Shown here one piece after another: positions 54,393 through 63,302 of a stretch of DNA of 64,000 nt (position 1 is the first letter of the stretch; each line of letters starts with the position of its first letter). Location of the stretch: the NCBI GenBank assembly GCA_026014665.1, contig JAOZHX010000017.1, positions 398,758-462,757 on the forward strand. The letters are read 5' to 3'. Made by a program: the position numbers and the translations under genes. The notes beneath the pieces are model-generated. The model made no database searches. It saw nothing but the letters and a program-made list of their open reading frames with translations, and was not told the DNA's origin. This DNA is from Candidatus Bathyarchaeota archaeon (GTDB lineage Archaea; Thermoproteota; Bathyarchaeia; Bathyarchaeales; Bathycorpusculaceae).

Positions 54393-54698
54393 TTAGGTTT
54401 TTTCAAAGGGCTGAAAAATGTTTGCCTACGTCTTGTATTAACTGAAGGATTTATGGTCAAGTTATTCACCCGTTTACCTGTTTATTGATTGGTTACCTTT
54501 CTTAAGATTTACATTCGCAAAGCTTATTTGAATTCCTGTTCGAAGCTGACAAAAACAGAAAGGCGAGCGCTCGACTTTCAGGGCTATGGTGGTTTTTCTT
54601 CTATGTCTATACGCTTGCTTTGTGAGCGGAAAGTTAGAAGATTAGAATAACTATGCTACATGCACGGTTATCTTCTTTTTTCTTACAGGGTATTTTAT
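54393..54698. other. Gene-free AT-rich stretch
   Basis: About 300 bases between the gene fragment and the second tRNA-like repeat. No coding frame, tRNA or convincing hairpin was seen. Confidence 0.4.
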
Positions 54699-54777
54699 TG
54701 GCGCCGGGGAAGGGATTCGAACCCCAGAGAAAGAGGGGTCATCGCCAGCCAAGCAGTTTTCTCCGCAGCTACTTTCT
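54699..54777 (-). repeat. tRNA-Ser 3'-end-like direct repeat, copy 2
   Basis: On the minus strand: AAAGTAGCTGCGGAGAAAAC, then GCGATG, then CTCTGGGGTTCGAATCCC and CCCCGGCGCCA. GGTTCGAATCC is a canonical T-arm core, and CCCCGGC-G-CCA is what a GCCGGGG-starting serine tRNA would end with. No 5' half lies within several hundred bases. About three quarters of the positions match copy 1, 1.42 kb away in the same orientation. Confidence 0.6.
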
Positions 54778-54819
54778 CTTTTTTCTCTCTTAGAGCAAGG
54801 TTGTGTAGGAGTTGAAGAA

Positions 54820-55023
54820 ATGAAAGTTATGAATTGTCCACACTGTGGGAAGGTATTGCCTAAAGAGTTTTGGCATGAGACAGATTCAATGGACCGCCCA
54901 GTTGTTAAGTGCTCTCGATGCGGCAGCATCAGAAACGTTAGGGATGGAAAAGAGTGCATCAAGTCTGGAGTCTTTCAACGCTACCATTGTATAGACTGTG
55001 GTTATCGGTTTACAAAGCATTGA
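54820..55023 (+). CDS. Two-zinc-ribbon small protein (InsA-like)
   Basis: 67 residues behind AGGAG at ideal spacing. Four cysteine pairs form two zinc ribbons: CPHC (6-9) with CSRC (about 31-34), and a second ending RYHCIDCGYRFT preceded by ECIKSGVF. The last part resembles the InsA-type zinc finger of IS1-like transposases, but no transposase catalytic gene follows. It may be a domesticated transposon DNA-binding protein. Confidence 0.65.
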   Translation: MKVMNCPHCGKVLPKEFWHETDSMDRPVVKCSRCGSIRNVRDGKECIKSGVFQRYHCIDCGYRFTKH

Positions 55024-55060
55024 CACATTCAATTTTTCTTACAACTATTTTTTCTGGGAA

Positions 55061-55090
55061 TTGACAGCCTGCTTATAAATAGCCTGTCAA
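55061..55090. promoter_or_regulatory. Inverted repeat overlapping a TATA-like sequence
   Basis: Perfect TTGACAG (55061-55067) and CTGTCAA (55084-55090) flank CTTATAAATAG. A repressor bound here would cover the TATA box. It lies about 185 bases before the DprA-like gene; a nearer TATA-like TATTATAAT occurs at about 55216-55224. Confidence 0.45.
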
Positions 55091-55274
55091 TGCACTTCCA
55101 GCTTCTTTATAAAGAATCAAGAACAAGCGAAAAATATGAGCCAACAACAAAAAAACCAAATGTAGAAGGTGCTGTCATTTAGAGGAAAATATTACCTGCT
55201 TAAATTAACCGATAGTATTATAATGTTCTTAAAAGAATTAACTAAAACGTTTTAATGGAGGCGAGGGAAGAAAA

Positions 55275-55964
55275 ATGGCATTAGAGAGAAAAATTTCAAC
55301 TTGTACCCTCGAAGAGCTCATTGGACCATTAAATGATGTAGAGAAGAAATATGCTCCAAAGCACCTCTATGTTGCTGGTCAACTACCAATTCCGTTACCC
55401 TCTCCACGAGTTGCAGTTATAGGTTCACGGAAAGCTTCCATAAAAGGGCTTACTGCTGCTAGCAATATTGCGAGGGTTCTTGCAGAACACAAGGTTATAG
55501 TTGTTAGTGGACTTGCTGAGGGTATTGATAGTGCAGCACACAATGGCGCCATTAAAGCAAACGGGAATACAATCGCCGTTCTAGGTACGCCCTTGGATAA
55601 AGTTTACCCGAGGCAAAATGCTCAACTCCAAGACTTAATCATGCGAAAACATATGGCGGTCTCTCAGTTTCCAATTGGGTATCCGGTTCAACCAAAGAAT
55701 TTTGTGATTAGAAATCGCACGATGGCGTTAATCGCTGATGCGTCAATTATAGTTGAGGCAGGCAATTCTAGTGGTTCTTTGCATCAAGGGTGGGAAGCTC
55801 TGAGGTTAGGAAGACCGCTGTTTATTTGGAGTCCGTTAATGCATGATCGTTCTTTGGATTGGCCTGAAAAAATGGCAATGTATGGTGCAATGGAATTTAA
55901 CGATCCAGAAGAAGTGTTTGATGAGTTACCTGCTCGGCACAGAATTCTTGAAGTGATTGCTTGA
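55275..55964 (+). CDS. DprA/Smf-like DNA-processing protein
   Basis: 229-residue protein with the DprA Rossmann core and little else. The order of motifs is VAVIGSRKAS (about 49-58), VVSGLAEGIDSAAHNGAI, TIAVLGTPLDKVYPRQN, RNRTMALIADASIIVEAGNS and GSLHQGWEAL. It lacks the N-terminal SAM and C-terminal winged-helix domains of transformation DprA proteins. The ATG follows GGAGGCGAGGG. The PRTase gene starts three bases after its stop, so the two are one operon. DprA-like proteins bind single-stranded DNA or nucleotides; a defence role here is inference. Confidence 0.88.
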   Translation: MALERKISTCTLEELIGPLNDVEKKYAPKHLYVAGQLPIPLPSPRVAVIGSRKASIKGLTAASNIARVLAEHKVIVVSGLAEGIDSAAHNGAIKANGNTIAVLGTPLDKVYPRQNAQLQDLIMRKHMAVSQFPIGYPVQPKNFVIRNRTMALIADASIIVEAGNSSGSLHQGWEALRLGRPLFIWSPLMHDRSLDWPEKMAMYGAMEFNDPEEVFDELPARHRILEVIA

Positions 55965-55967
55965 AAA

Positions 55968-56618
55968 ATGAATTTATCTCAACTTGAGTTCGGTGCACTC
56001 TTATCTTACACCCCACGTGGGAGCACCCAAAAAGCATTGCATTCAAAGAATGTTATGCAGGCTCTTAAGAGGGACCAATTCGTAGGGGAGCCTCCGATTT
56101 TGATGTCTGAATGGGTAGCAAGGACTGTTAAAAAGAAAATGGCTGACTTGCCCTTTGCTTCATTTTTTCAACCGAACACAGTCTTGGTTCCTGCTCCAAA
56201 AAGCTCCTTGATGCAGCCAAACACATTATGGGTTTCAGAACGAATTGCAAATGCCCTGGTTGCAGCTGGTATTGGAAAACAGGTTGCTCCTTGGCTTACT
56301 CGAACTAAAGCTGTTCCAAAGGCAGCTTCGAGTTCACCAAGTGAAAGACCCACTGCAGAGCAACATTATGAATCTATAACTGTTCAAGGAGCCCTCTTTA
56401 ACCCAGAGGAAATCGTTTTAGTTGATGATGTTGTTACTCGCGGAGCAACTCTTCTAGGCTGTGCTAATCGGTTGGCAGATGTTTTTCCGCAATGTCGCAT
56501 AAGAGCATTTGTTGCTATGCGCACGATTAGCAACTCAAATGAATTTGAGGGTGTCTATGCCCCCTGTATTGGCACGATTGACCTGTATGAAACAGGAGAC
56601 ACTTTTAGACGGCCTTAA
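55968..56618 (+). CDS. ComF-like phosphoribosyltransferase
   Basis: 216 residues with a type I PRTase fold. The PRPP loop is EIVLVDDVVTRGATLLG (about residue 145) and VLVPAPKSSLM is a conserved upstream strand-loop. The ComF-type zinc ribbon is missing. Its start is separated from the DprA-like stop by three bases, so they are translated together. In competence systems DprA and ComF act on incoming single-stranded DNA; this is a compact archaeal version of that pairing. Confidence 0.8.
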   Translation: MNLSQLEFGALLSYTPRGSTQKALHSKNVMQALKRDQFVGEPPILMSEWVARTVKKKMADLPFASFFQPNTVLVPAPKSSLMQPNTLWVSERIANALVAAGIGKQVAPWLTRTKAVPKAASSSPSERPTAEQHYESITVQGALFNPEEIVLVDDVVTRGATLLGCANRLADVFPQCRIRAFVAMRTISNSNEFEGVYAPCIGTIDLYETGDTFRRP

Positions 56619-56647
56619 CTCGTCTTGTTCCTTAGAAGTTCGTAGAT

Positions 56648-57196
56648 TTACGGAACAGTAGCTTGTTTTTGAATTAAGAACCAGTATGTTAAGAGACTTT
56701 TTTCTTTAGCTTGAAAGTCTGGGTGTTTTCTTTTTATGAGTGCCCAAAAGTTTTCGTTATGTTTTCTCTCGATGCTATGTGCGGTCTCATGGTAGATTAT
56801 GTAGCTGATTAGGGTTTCTGGGAGGTGTTTGAGTTGGGTGTTTATGGTTAGGTTGTTGTTTTGGCTGTGGCTTGCCCATTTGGTTGTCATTTTGCGGTAG
56901 TAGATTTTGTTGATTTTTGTGTTGAGGTCTTTTTGGGCAGCTTCAGCGTGTTTTTGCACGAGTGTTCTAAGTTCTTTGTCGGTTCTGTCTTTGACGAGGG
57001 CGGTTCCGTTGGTCTGCTGCACCGCAGTGTTAATTGTCGCTTGCTTGCGTTTTATCCATGCGCCATACTTCTCGAGCACCTGCTGGGGCGTCCAGCCCTT
57101 CTTGGGCAGCACAATCAAAAGCGACCCCGTTTTAAATTCGCATCTTGGATGTTTCACGTTGCGGTATTCGAAGGTGTATTGTGGTGTTTCAGGCAT
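56648..57196 (-). CDS. YgjP-like (M48/DUF45) metallopeptidase
   Basis: 182 residues. The C-terminal half has IYHETAHSIERKHNENFW (about residues 133-150), the HExxH zinc motif with the downstream HNxxFW of the YgjP/SprT-like family. It overlaps the end of hsdR by eight bases and is the last gene of the hsdM-hsdS-hsdR-ygjP operon. YgjP-like proteases often travel with type I restriction systems; a role in turning over the restriction subunit is possible but unproven. Confidence 0.88.
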   Translation of the reverse strand: MPETPQYTFEYRNVKHPRCEFKTGSLLIVLPKKGWTPQQVLEKYGAWIKRKQATINTAVQQTNGTALVKDRTDKELRTLVQKHAEAAQKDLNTKINKIYYRKMTTKWASHSQNNNLTINTQLKHLPETLISYIIYHETAHSIERKHNENFWALIKRKHPDFQAKEKSLLTYWFLIQKQATVP

Positions 57197-60100
57197 AGCT
57201 CTTCACGCTGTCGATTATTTTCTGGTATAGCGTTTCTAGGTCTGCTAGCGAGAGGTTATTTTGTCTTATGTATTTTCTCAGGTATCGGCGGGTTGTGCTT
57301 TCGACTGATTTTTTGGCGGTCTGCTGGTACTGCCAGCCCTTGAAGAGGTATGGTTGCAGCTGGGTGGCGAGTTCTTGGGTGTCTTTGGTTAAGTCGCCGG
57401 CGTTGGGGATGGTTTTTTCCATGTCCAGAAGGATGGCGTATTGTAGGTTTGTGAATTGGAGTTGTTTCTGCCGTGCCTGTCGTGCTTGGATTTGCTGGAA
57501 GATTTCGGCGCCTTCGTTATAGATTTTATCGAATTTCTTGGTTTTCTCTTTCCACAGGTTTAGCAGGCGTTCGACTTTGGCTGCTAAGCCCTCATAGATT
57601 GGGTTGCGTTGCTTGTCTATGATGACAAAGCGGTTGAGCGTGAAGAGGATGTTGGCGGCTTTCTCCTCCTTAGTCTTGAGCTTCTCCTGAAGGTTTTTGA
57701 GGTAGTCGGCGTCGAACTCGATTTTTGGGTACTGCTCATCAATGCCTTTAACGTCGGTTGACTTGTAGACATATTTGAGGGTTTTCTGGAAGTATTTGTA
57801 GGCTAACGCGTTTTCTTTGCCTTCTTCCTGTCGGGTTTCATGCAAGTAATAATGGTAGACCTGCGTTAGCCAAGTGTAGTCTCTGAGTTTTTCGAGTTTA
57901 ATCGGATGAGGACCTAAGAGTTCGAAGAGTTTTCTTAGGCGTTTGTAGTTGGCTTGGAATTTTTTGGGGTTGTCTTCGTTGCTGGTTATGGTTTGGAAGG
58001 CTTGGTTCATTGTTTGGCGGTCGTATTGGTCTTTGGGTACATCGGCGAAGAGAGCGGTTGTTTCATCCAACTTCTGGGTGAATTCTTTGACGAGGTCGTC
58101 GGTGTTGATGAGTATGCCGCTGATGTCTTCTTTGGTGTAGTTTTCGAATGCTCGGGTGAATTCTTTTAGGATGCCGACGTAGTCGATGATTAGGCCTGCT
58201 TCTTTGAGGTCTTTGTAGGGGCGGTTTGTTCTGGCTATGGCTTGGAGGAGGCGGTGTTCCTTGAGGGGTTTGTCGAGGTACATGGTTTGGAGTATGGGGG
58301 CGTCGAAGCCTGTTAGGAGCATGTCGGTTACGATTAGGATTTTGGGGTTCTGCTCTTCCTTGAATTTGGTTATGGTTTCTTTGCGGATGTCGTCTATGTC
58401 TTTGCCGTGGTTGCGGCTGATTTCTTCTTTGAGGTAATCTTGGATTTCTTTTTGGTCCTTGAGTGGGTTGTAGGTCATGACAACTTCGCTGTATTCCTTA
58501 GGCAGCAGCTTGTCAAGTTCCCGTTTATAGCGGACACATGATAGCCTGTTGACGGCGACAACCATAGCTTTGAATCTGCCATCCAAGTTCTCCTTGAAAT
58601 GTTCGGCGATGTCTTGGGCGACTTTTTTGATGCGGTCAGGGTTTTCGAGGTAGACTTTGGCGATGTTGAGTTTCTGCTTAGCCTTCTCATCAACAATCTC
58701 TTGCAGGTCTTCAGGAATTTCTTCCCTATTGACTTCCAAGAAGGCTTCAAGCATGTCCTTTTTGAGGTGCACATCCTCCTCCAGCCGTGGCTGATAAGCA
58801 ATTTTTAGGGTGAAGCCGTCCTCGATGCTGTCAGTCATGAAGTACTTGTCGAGGTACTTCTCGTCGGGTGGGTAGCTGAATTCGCCATAGGTGTCATGTC
58901 CCTGTTTGGCGACTGGGGTTCCTGTGAAGGCTAATGGTTGGGCGTTTTTGAGGATTTCCTTCATCTGGGCGGCTAGGGTGCCGTATTGGGTGCGGTGGGC
59001 TTCGTCGATGAAGAGGATGACGTTTTTGCGTGTTTGGATGGTTTCCCTGCTCTTGCTGAGGTTGTTGAGTTCTTTCTGGAGCTCGGCTAGTTCTTCGGGG
59101 CGGAACTTGTGGATTAGGGTGATGAATATGCCTCTTTTGCCGCGGTATTCGTCATGCTGAATAATCCGCCGCAGCGCATGGATAGAGTCCACAACTTCGG
59201 GCTTGGTGATGTCTAGCGCGTTGAATTCGTCGCTGAGTTGGGTTTCGAGTTCTTCGCGGTCCACCACAAAAAACACCGTCGGATTCGCCAGTGTGGGGTG
59301 GCGGTAGAGTTTGTTGGCGGCGAAAATCATGGTTAAGGTTTTGCCGCTGCCCTGCCAATGCCAAATCAAGCCTTTGGTTTTGTCGGTTTTGCCCTCGATG
59401 TTGCCCAAGACGCGGTTGGTGATTTGTTCGGCGGCGCGGTACTGCATGTATCGGGTGACGACTTTGGTTGTAGCTCCCCGTTCGATGCGGATGAAGAGGT
59501 AGTTGCGGATGATGTTTAGGAGCGTTTCTGGCATAAGCATCTGGATGGTGGAATCTATAGAGTCTTTGGTGCCGTCTCGCCACTCGTAGTATCGGGGTTC
59601 GCCGTCCTGCTGCCACGGCTGCGTCGTGAAGTACTTGGCTTTGTTATCCGATGCTATGCCAAGTTGGATGTACTTGTAGAGTTCAGGAACATCCCGCTCA
59701 TAGCCCAAAATCTGCATAAAAGCGTTATACCATGTCTCGGTTAAGCTGGCGGGGTTCTTGCATTCAATGTTAACAAGGGGGATCCCGTTGACGTAGAGGA
59801 TTATGTCGTTTCGGATTTGTTTGTCTGCGGCTTGGTGGGTGATTTGTCGGCTGACCACAAAATCGTTGGCTACGATGTTGTCGTAGTCGAAGAGTTTAAC
59901 GTATTTGACTACGCGTTCCTTCTCGAATTTGACGGGAACCCCGTCTTTGAAGTAATTGAGGATTTTCTTTGCATCCTCGCTGCCGCTGCCTCTGAGTTTG
60001 AGTTCGTTTAGGACCTGCTTAACTTCGCTATCCTCTATGCCAATGGTTGCGTTTAAGCGTTTTAGGGCACGAATAAACGTGACAGTAATCAACGGCTCCT

Positions 60101-60218
60101 CAGTAGATTCCCGCTCAAGCACATCAGACGAAACAAACTTCCAACGCCCTCCGCTCCGAATCTGCAACTGCTCAACAAAATAATCCTCAATCAAAGACTT
60201 CTCACTAAACAACGGCAT
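57189..60218 (-). CDS. hsdR: Type I restriction endonuclease subunit R
   Basis: 1009-residue motor and nuclease subunit. The N-terminal PD-(D/E)xK nuclease is visible in RNDIILYVNGIPLVNIECKN (about residues 133-153). The SF2 helicase follows: WQGSGKTLTMIFAA (Walker A, about 288), ILFIDEAHRTQYG (DEAH box), LAFTGTP, IVTDMLLTGFDAP, and the QAIARTNRPY motif VI. The C-terminal 250 residues are helical and contact the methylase. Third gene of the operon, eight bases after hsdS. It appears intact. Confidence 0.95.
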   Translation of the reverse strand: MPLFSEKSLIEDYFVEQLQIRSGGRWKFVSSDVLERESTEEPLITVTFIRALKRLNATIGIEDSEVKQVLNELKLRGSGSEDAKKILNYFKDGVPVKFEKERVVKYVKLFDYDNIVANDFVVSRQITHQAADKQIRNDIILYVNGIPLVNIECKNPASLTETWYNAFMQILGYERDVPELYKYIQLGIASDNKAKYFTTQPWQQDGEPRYYEWRDGTKDSIDSTIQMLMPETLLNIIRNYLFIRIERGATTKVVTRYMQYRAAEQITNRVLGNIEGKTDKTKGLIWHWQGSGKTLTMIFAANKLYRHPTLANPTVFFVVDREELETQLSDEFNALDITKPEVVDSIHALRRIIQHDEYRGKRGIFITLIHKFRPEELAELQKELNNLSKSRETIQTRKNVILFIDEAHRTQYGTLAAQMKEILKNAQPLAFTGTPVAKQGHDTYGEFSYPPDEKYLDKYFMTDSIEDGFTLKIAYQPRLEEDVHLKKDMLEAFLEVNREEIPEDLQEIVDEKAKQKLNIAKVYLENPDRIKKVAQDIAEHFKENLDGRFKAMVVAVNRLSCVRYKRELDKLLPKEYSEVVMTYNPLKDQKEIQDYLKEEISRNHGKDIDDIRKETITKFKEEQNPKILIVTDMLLTGFDAPILQTMYLDKPLKEHRLLQAIARTNRPYKDLKEAGLIIDYVGILKEFTRAFENYTKEDISGILINTDDLVKEFTQKLDETTALFADVPKDQYDRQTMNQAFQTITSNEDNPKKFQANYKRLRKLFELLGPHPIKLEKLRDYTWLTQVYHYYLHETRQEEGKENALAYKYFQKTLKYVYKSTDVKGIDEQYPKIEFDADYLKNLQEKLKTKEEKAANILFTLNRFVIIDKQRNPIYEGLAAKVERLLNLWKEKTKKFDKIYNEGAEIFQQIQARQARQKQLQFTNLQYAILLDMEKTIPNAGDLTKDTQELATQLQPYLFKGWQYQQTAKKSVESTTRRYLRKYIRQNNLSLADLETLYQKIIDSVKSYA

Positions 60219-60225
60219 ACCCTAA

Positions 60226-61533
60226 TCAATCCACCTTAATCCTAACTTTACCAGTAAGAAGCAAATCCATCAAACCCCGCTTAATATTCTCAAGTTTTGC
60301 CTTCTCGTTAACTTCGATTTCCAGCTTCTTTCCAATCTCTGTGAGGATAGACGATATTTTTTGTTGCTCTGAAAGGGGCGGCAAGGGAATTTTTATCGGC
60401 TTAATAATGTCCAAATTAATATTTTTCTGGGTACTTCTGGGCGCCTTTGCACTAATATCATGTTGGAGGTACTGGAGAAGATACATTAGGAAAAAGCTGT
60501 CCACTTCACCACAAGGAGTAATGCCAATGACGCTATCAGGGAAGCATGCATCAAAGTATAGCATTCCTACATCACCGATGTTTCCTGCAATTGAGATGAC
60601 TATTGTGCCTTTTTTGAACATCCTGCTGATTTCTAGTCCCTCTTCATTAAGCGTCTGTGTGTAAGTCTTAATCAACCCCTTTGCCGATGCAATGTCCCCT
60701 GTCTGTATGAAAGGATATTTTCCACCATAGAACCTTGGCTCATTTCTCGGTCTATGCGCAAACTTCCCACGCTCGACTCTAGCTATGTCAGCTAGCTTCA
60801 CAATCGTCCAATTCTCAGGGATTTGTCCTATTGGTGTTTGTTTGGTTTCTGTGTGTCCTATGCCGCGTGTTAGAAGCTGCTGCATCAACCCCCGCTTAAG
60901 CCGCTCCGTCTGGGCAATTATGCGGTCAGCAAGCTCAATGGCGCAGTCAACATTCGATAACAACTTAGCTATTGCTTTTTGTTCGTTCATGCTCGGTAGA
61001 GGTATTTCAAGCCGTTGAAGGCTTTCTTTTGAGGCTCTTTGTCTACCTGTGGTTCCTATCATTGATGAAATAATTTTGTTCCTGAACTTTGGATGCTTTA
61101 GCACGTAGAAAAGATAGAGCGTGTCTATGTCGAGAGCATGTATTGGAAAGACCTCAGTTGTTGCAAAAGCGAATTTGTCAGGTACATCAAGGGGAACAAT
61201 TCCTTGTTTTCCATTTTCAAGTGATGGCGTGATTTTCGCGAGTAACAGGTCGCCAGCTTCGCAATAGGTGAAACTTCGAATGTCCTCCTTTTTCCTAAGC
61301 GCATACTTTACGAAGGCTTGCACATCAGGTACTGATTCCATCGGAATGAACGCAATCTTGTCAGCCGCTTTCATCCCTTTGTTCCCTCTTATTTCTGCGA
61401 CCGTTTCAAGACTTGCCACTCTCCAATCCTCAGGTACTTTCCCAATGGATGACTCCGTGAAGTTTGTTTCTTTATATAAGGGGAGGGGGGTCTCTTGAGA
61501 GCACGCAATCGGGCTTGGGTTTGCAGCGGTCAT
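60226..61533 (-). CDS. hsdS: Type I restriction-modification specificity subunit S
   Basis: 435 residues with two target recognition domains. Each begins with the same pattern (IGKVPEDWRVASLETVAEI near residue 32 and IGQIPENWTIVKLADIARV near 233) and each ends in a coiled-coil spacer: LPSMNEQKAIAKLLSNVDCA and LPPLSEQQKISSILTEIGKK. The subunit recognises a two-part DNA sequence. ATG overlaps the hsdM stop by four bases (ATGA). Both TRDs are complete, so the system could be active. Confidence 0.94.
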   Translation of the reverse strand: MTAANPSPIACSQETPLPLYKETNFTESSIGKVPEDWRVASLETVAEIRGNKGMKAADKIAFIPMESVPDVQAFVKYALRKKEDIRSFTYCEAGDLLLAKITPSLENGKQGIVPLDVPDKFAFATTEVFPIHALDIDTLYLFYVLKHPKFRNKIISSMIGTTGRQRASKESLQRLEIPLPSMNEQKAIAKLLSNVDCAIELADRIIAQTERLKRGLMQQLLTRGIGHTETKQTPIGQIPENWTIVKLADIARVERGKFAHRPRNEPRFYGGKYPFIQTGDIASAKGLIKTYTQTLNEEGLEISRMFKKGTIVISIAGNIGDVGMLYFDACFPDSVIGITPCGEVDSFFLMYLLQYLQHDISAKAPRSTQKNINLDIIKPIKIPLPPLSEQQKISSILTEIGKKLEIEVNEKAKLENIKRGLMDLLLTGKVRIKVD

Positions 61534-63302
61534 TTTGAGTCACCTAATGCTTGGTTTATTTCGTTGAGGTATTGTTCCAGTTTTGCTGCGACTTCTTGTC
61601 TCTGCTTTTCTAGCTCTTTTAGTTCGGCGTATTCTTGGGCTATGTTGATGCCTTCGTTTTCCTCATCCTGCATCACATACAACGTGACGTTTAGGTTGCT
61701 GTCGTTCAGCAGTATCTCCTGTAGCGGGACGACACGGGAGAAACCTTTCTCTTCACTGAAGTTCCTGTAGGCGTCGGCGATTTTTTGGATGTTAGCATCT
61801 GAGAGGCGGTTGAGTTTACGTACTTCAGGGTGCTGTTCGGCTTCTTTGGAGGCATTTATGAAGAGCACTTTGCCCTTACGCTCCGCTGGCTTGTGGTGGT
61901 TGAAGATTATGATGGCTCCAGGTGCGCCTGTATTGTAAAACAGCTTTTCGGGCAATAGGATGACGCATTCCACGAGGTCATGCTGGGCGCTGAGGACTGC
62001 GCTGCGGATGGTTTTTTCTTTGCCTCCTCGGAATAGGCAGCCGTTGTCTATGACTATGCCGACTCTGCTGCCGTTGTCTTTAGCTGATGCAAGCATGTGT
62101 TCTATCCATGCCCAGTCTGCACTTTGGCGGGGGGTGAAGCCGAAGCTGAAGCGTTTCTTGTAGAACTCGGCTTTTTTAAGGACTTCCTCGTCATAGCCGT
62201 CTTGGTTCCATGGCGGATTAGCCAAAACCACGTCGAAGGGCTTGATTGTGTCGGCTTCTTTGAATTTGGGGTAGAGGAAGGTGTCGCCGAATTCGAGGTG
62301 GGCGTCGCGGATGTCGTGGATGTACATGTTCATTTTGGCGAGGGCGATGGTGCGCTGGTTAACTTCCTGCCCAAACAGAAACAGCTTCTGCGCCTCCTCG
62401 AAACCGCATTTGGCTTCTACGTGTTTGAAGGCTTCAATTAGCATGCCGCCGCTGCCACACGCGGGGTCGTAGACGCTTTCCATGGGTTTGGGGTCGAGGA
62501 TTTCAACGAGGAGTTTGATGACTTCTCGGGGGGTGTAGATTTCGCCCTCTTTAGCTTTGGTTGGAGCAAAGTAGCGCAAAATCCACTCGTAGGCGTCGCC
62601 TAATACGTCGGCAGAAACATGGTTGAGCTTTTTTTCGCTGAACAATTCGACTAGCTGGCGGAGGGTTTCGGCGTTTTCTCTGCTGCTGGCAAACTGGACA
62701 AAATCCACACTGTCAACAACATCTTTGAGCTCTGGGTTGCGTTCGGCGATTGCCTTAAGGGCTTTGCTGAATTGTTCGGTTAAGCCGCTGACGTTTCGGC
62801 GGAGGTTTTCCCAGAGGTATTCTTCGGGGAGGTTGAAGAGGTGGTACTCGTCACGCTTCGCCTCGGCGCGTGCTTCTTCTTCGGTTAAGCCGTCGGCTAG
62901 CGCCTCTTTGTACGCTGTTTCATATTCTAGTTCCCATTTGTCGCTTATGCGTTTCATGAAGAGCAGAATGAGGATAAACTTGTAGTCCACGCGGGTGCGG
63001 ATAAGGTCGGCTGCCCGCTTGAGTAAAGCGTCGATGTCTCCGCGGCCAAGCTTCTCGGCGATTTTTGCTTCGCGGCTGTGGAGGCGGTAAAGTTTCTGCC
63101 TTGCATCTCGGGCGTCAGATTCGGCGGAGAGGAAGCCTGCTTTGCGGAGTTGTGAGAGGAAAACGGGCACTTGCTCTTCGATGTCCTTGTTTTTTTCTTT
63201 AAGCACCTTTGCTGCGTCTTCGAATCGGAAGGGTTTGTCGCTGAAGGCTTCCCAGAGGAGGCTGTAGCGGCGGTCTATCCATTCTGCCATGTCACTTTTC
63301 AT
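61530..63302 (-). CDS. hsdM: Type I DNA methyltransferase subunit M, with N-terminal winged-helix-like extension
   Basis: N6-adenine methylase. Start at the ATG 63302 (a TTG at 63317 is in frame), about 590 residues. SAM motif I DPACGSGGMLIEAF (about 280) and motif IV LANPPWNQDGYDEE (about 365) are intact. HsdM's usual N-terminal helical domain follows an additional 75-residue segment (MAEWIDRRYSLLWEAFSDKP, then EDAAKVLKEK and VFLSQLRKAGFLSAES) with a winged-helix pattern. First gene of the operon; TATA-like CTTTATAGG at 63336-63345 on this strand. Confidence 0.94.
   Translation of the reverse strand: MKSDMAEWIDRRYSLLWEAFSDKPFRFEDAAKVLKEKNKDIEEQVPVFLSQLRKAGFLSAESDARDARQKLYRLHSREAKIAEKLGRGDIDALLKRAADLIRTRVDYKFILILLFMKRISDKWELEYETAYKEALADGLTEEEARAEAKRDEYHLFNLPEEYLWENLRRNVSGLTEQFSKALKAIAERNPELKDVVDSVDFVQFASSRENAETLRQLVELFSEKKLNHVSADVLGDAYEWILRYFAPTKAKEGEIYTPREVIKLLVEILDPKPMESVYDPACGSGGMLIEAFKHVEAKCGFEEAQKLFLFGQEVNQRTIALAKMNMYIHDIRDAHLEFGDTFLYPKFKEADTIKPFDVVLANPPWNQDGYDEEVLKKAEFYKKRFSFGFTPRQSADWAWIEHMLASAKDNGSRVGIVIDNGCLFRGGKEKTIRSAVLSAQHDLVECVILLPEKLFYNTGAPGAIIIFNHHKPAERKGKVLFINASKEAEQHPEVRKLNRLSDANIQKIADAYRNFSEEKGFSRVVPLQEILLNDSNLNVTLYVMQDEENEGINIAQEYAELKELEKQRQEVAAKLEQYLNEINQALGDSK

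Noticed and set aside
53277..54777. Two complete tRNA genes
   Set aside because: Only the T-arm and CCA-like ends are recognisable; no 5' acceptor strand, D-arm or proper anticodon arm could be paired in either copy.
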